Source of the DNA: Clostridia bacterium
GTDB taxonomy: Bacteria; Bacillota_A; Clostridia; Oscillospirales; CAG-272
Assembly: GCA_017500625.1 (NCBI GenBank)
Contig: JAFVYX010000303.1
Coordinates: 1 to 8,632 of the forward strand
Length of the DNA stretch: 8,632 nucleotides
Direction of reading: 5' to 3'
The notes under the pieces: generated by a model
Told to the model about the DNA's origin: nothing
Databases searched by the model: none
The model's input: the letters and a program-made list of their open reading frames with translations, nothing else
Position numbers and translations under genes: made by a program
Shown: piece by piece, positions 7,064 through 8,632 of the stretch
How positions within the stretch are numbered: the stretch's first letter is position 1
Layout: the number at the start of each line of letters is the position of its first letter

Positions 7064-7079
7064 GGTGAGCGCGCTCACC
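7064..7079. repeat. perfect 16-bp palindrome spanning the phosphofructokinase stop codon
   Basis: GGTGAGCG/CGCTCACC is a complete inverted repeat with no spacer. It contains the TGA stop (7075-7077, minus strand) and lies eight bases from the terminator stem. It may be a protein site, part of an extended terminator fold, or chance. Confidence 0.45.
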
Positions 7080-8301
7080 TCTGCCAATCCTTTAGAACAA
7101 ACTGAATGGGAAGGCCGTTTTTCGTGTGCAGGTTCTGCTCTCCCTGAATGAGAGGCAGGCAGTATTCGATCGCCGCCTCCGTGACGTCGTGTCCGTTTTC
7201 GGCGATCCATTCGGTGGGGAAGTATTTGACACGGTTGGCCACCAAGGAGGTATCCACGTGGCCAATCCGCACGCTGTACGGGTGGTGGGAGACACGCTCA
7301 AAGACCATGGTGATGCCGGAAAGCCCGTCAAGCGCCGCCCCCACGGCCGCCTCGCCAATGCGCTCGGCCTCGGTAATGTCGCGTTTGGAGCTGATGTGCG
7401 AGGCACAGCGCTGCATCACGTTGAGCTCAATGGCCCGGACCTTGCAATTCAGCTCCTTGGCCACGATCTTGGAAAGCGCTTTGGCAACCCCCGCCAGATA
7501 CTTGTGGCCAAAGTTGTCAACGTATCCCGATTGAAACTCTCCGTCGACCTCATCGGGAGAGGGCGTGACCCCCTCGGAGATGGCGACCACAACGGCGTAA
7601 TACTTCTTTTGGGTCTCTCTGATGTCGTCAAGAAACCGCTTGACCGAGAATTCTCGCTCGGGAAGATAAATGAGATGCGGTGAAGGCTCGCCGTTGGCGC
7701 GGAGCACCGCAGAGGATGCCGTCAGCCATCCCGTATCTCGCCCCATGATCTCCACGAGTGTCACTGAGGGAATGGAGTAGACACTGCTGTCCCTGGTGAT
7801 CTCCTGAAGCGTCGTGGCCACGTATTTGGCGGCCGAGCCAAAGCCGGGGGTATGGTCGGTGCAGGGCAGGTCGTTGTCAATGGTCTTGGGGATTCCCACC
7901 ACCTTGACGTCGACCCCCTTTTTGACAAAATACGCGTGGAGCTTTTGTACGGTGTCCATGGAATCGTTGCCGCCGATATAGAAAAAGGCGCCGATGCGAT
8001 GCTCTGTGACGGTTTTGAGAATTTCCTCATATACCGCAGGGTCGCTCTCGGCATCGGGGAGCTTATATCGGCAGGAGCCGAGGAGGGTGGAGGGAGTCTG
8101 ACGAATCAGCTCCACGTCCTCGTCCGTGGTAATGACCGTGCGCAGGTCGATCAGGTGGCCCCGGATCAGTCCCTCCACACCGTTGATCGCCCCGTAGATC
8201 TTGTCGATCTCACGGTATTTGATGGCAAAGCGAAAAACTCCGAGAAGCGAGGCGTTGATGGCCGCGGTGGGGCCTCCGGATTGGGCAACGGCGATGTTCA
8301 T
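7075..8301 (-). CDS. pfp: diphosphate-dependent 6-phosphofructokinase (PPi-PFK)
   Basis: This 408-residue cytoplasmic enzyme phosphorylates fructose 6-phosphate to fructose 1,6-bisphosphate in glycolysis. It belongs to the phosphofructokinase A superfamily: an N-terminal QSGGPTAAINAS nucleotide/phosphate loop (7-18), GGNDS (110-114), the catalytic PKTIDND (138-144) and MGRDTGW (186-192). Two residues point to pyrophosphate rather than ATP. Asp113 stands where ATP enzymes have the Gly of GGDGS, and Lys139 where they have the Gly of PGTIDND. Both are established PPi markers, so the reaction would be reversible. At 408 residues it is longer than ATP-PFKs of about 320, as is usual for this clade. 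Asn112 replaces the Asp of GGDGS, a variant I believe occurs in this branch. ATG 8299-8301 follows AAGGAG nine bases upstream. It has its own consensus promoter and terminator and sits between two sister sugar oxidoreductase genes, suggesting a carbohydrate-use neighbourhood. Confidence 0.92.
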   Translation of the reverse strand: MNIAVAQSGGPTAAINASLLGVFRFAIKYREIDKIYGAINGVEGLIRGHLIDLRTVITTDEDVELIRQTPSTLLGSCRYKLPDAESDPAVYEEILKTVTEHRIGAFFYIGGNDSMDTVQKLHAYFVKKGVDVKVVGIPKTIDNDLPCTDHTPGFGSAAKYVATTLQEITRDSSVYSIPSVTLVEIMGRDTGWLTASSAVLRANGEPSPHLIYLPEREFSVKRFLDDIRETQKKYYAVVVAISEGVTPSPDEVDGEFQSGYVDNFGHKYLAGVAKALSKIVAKELNCKVRAIELNVMQRCASHISSKRDITEAERIGEAAVGAALDGLSGITMVFERVSHHPYSVRIGHVDTSLVANRVKYFPTEWIAENGHDVTEAAIEYCLPLIQGEQNLHTKNGLPIQFVLKDWQR

Positions 8302-8336
8302 AATGTCCGGCTCCTTTGCTTTTTTTGGCTACCTCC

Positions 8337-8365
8337 ATTATAAATGGCAAGGGACACGCTGTCAA
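8337..8365 (-). promoter_or_regulatory. perfect consensus promoter of the phosphofructokinase gene
   Basis: On the minus strand TTGACA (8360-8365), exactly 17 bp, then TATAAT (8337-8342): both hexamers and the spacing match the sigma-A consensus fully. The transcript starts near 8330, with a leader of about 30 nt that holds the ribosome binding site. This suggests strong constitutive expression of a glycolytic enzyme. Confidence 0.88.
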
Positions 8366-8445
8366 GCGTTTTGCACAAAAGAACAAAAAGATGAGACAAA
8401 ACTGTTTTTTTTGATCGGTGTCAAAGCTCGGCGGGGTCTTTGTTT

Positions 8446-8480
8446 CACAAAAAGGGCACCCGTAAGGTGCCCTTTTTGTG
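8446..8480 (-). terminator. terminator of the second Gfo/Idh/MocA gene
   Basis: CACAAAAAGGGCACC (8446-8460) pairs perfectly over 15 bp with GGTGCCCTTTTTGTG (8466-8480), loop CGTAA. On the minus strand it begins two bases after the stop codon. The T-run lies within the distal arm. Confidence 0.85.
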
Positions 8481-8482
8481 GA

Positions 8483-8632
8483 TTAGCGTCGGAAGCCGGG
8501 GAGATCGACAAGCGAGAGAACGTCAACGGGCATGCCCGTGGCGATCGACTTGTTGCCGGCGATACCGGTCAGAATGCTGAGGGCGCCGTCCACGTGAGAG
8601 GCCGCGCGGTGGAAGGGGTCCTCGGTGGGAAC
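8483..8632 (-). CDS. second Gfo/Idh/MocA oxidoreductase, C-terminal 49 residues only
   Basis: The frame enters from the right edge and ends at TAA 8483-8485. All 49 visible residues align without gaps to the C-terminus of the 5541-6842 protein, with 43 identical (for example AASHVDG and the shared run ILTGIAGNKSIATGMPVDVL). The DNA of the two tails differs at 25 of 150 bases. This is clearly a paralogue in the same orientation. The N-terminal cofactor domain and start are outside the window, so integrity cannot be judged. The two copies flank the phosphofructokinase gene and end with unrelated terminator hairpins, so they are separate transcription units. Confidence 0.9.
   Translation of the reverse strand, partial: VPTEDPFHRAASHVDGALSILTGIAGNKSIATGMPVDVLSLVDLPGFRR

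Overview
The window looks like a chromosomal segment of a low-to-mid-GC Gram-positive bacterium, most likely an uncultured gut-type Clostridia (Bacillota). The grounds are strong AGGAGG-type ribosome binding sites, canonical sigma-A promoters with 17-bp spacers, compact intrinsic terminators, a GTG start with an optimal Shine-Dalgarno, and a diphosphate-type phosphofructokinase. This assignment is inference from style; no rRNA or marker gene is present. By eye the first ~450 bases are much more AT-rich than the rest, which is GC-rich with C/G-ending codons, so the left edge is probably accessory DNA or the scar of an old insertion.

Layout. (1) 1-453: the 3' end of an unrecognised AT-rich gene, then about 255 bases with no intact gene but a minus-strand reading frame broken by one TAG. 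(2) 454-1371: a minus-strand PlsC-like acyltransferase with its own promoter and terminator. (3) 1446-3852: divergently from it, a plus-strand two-gene operon holding a DUF4432 / aldose-epimerase-like sugar enzyme and a membrane-anchored double zinc-ribbon protein of unknown function. (4) 3838-5490: a strong promoter that shares bases with the preceding terminator, a ~310-nt structured leader containing a 43-codon upstream ORF and a 9-bp helix able to hide the next ribosome binding site, then a CNNM/CorC-family (DUF21-CBS-CorC_HlyC) ion-transport protein. (5) 5499-6932: a convergent minus-strand Gfo/Idh/MocA sugar oxidoreductase with a near-consensus promoter and a palindromic operator over the predicted transcription start. 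(6) 7021-8365: minus-strand diphosphate-dependent phosphofructokinase with a perfect TTGACA-17-TATAAT promoter. (7) 8446-8632: terminator and C-terminal 49 residues of a second Gfo/Idh/MocA oxidoreductase, a close paralogue of the first.

Functionally the window mixes carbohydrate handling (mutarotase-like protein, two sister sugar dehydrogenases, PPi-phosphofructokinase) with membrane functions (lipid acyltransferase, divalent-cation transporter, zinc-ribbon membrane protein). Each major gene appears to be its own transcription unit apart from the 1518-3806 pair. The most promising undescribed element is the leader ahead of the CNNM/CorC gene. It has an acid-rich upstream ORF with a good ribosome binding site plus an anti-Shine-Dalgarno helix, a layout resembling Mg2+-sensing leader peptides. 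This is a hypothesis.
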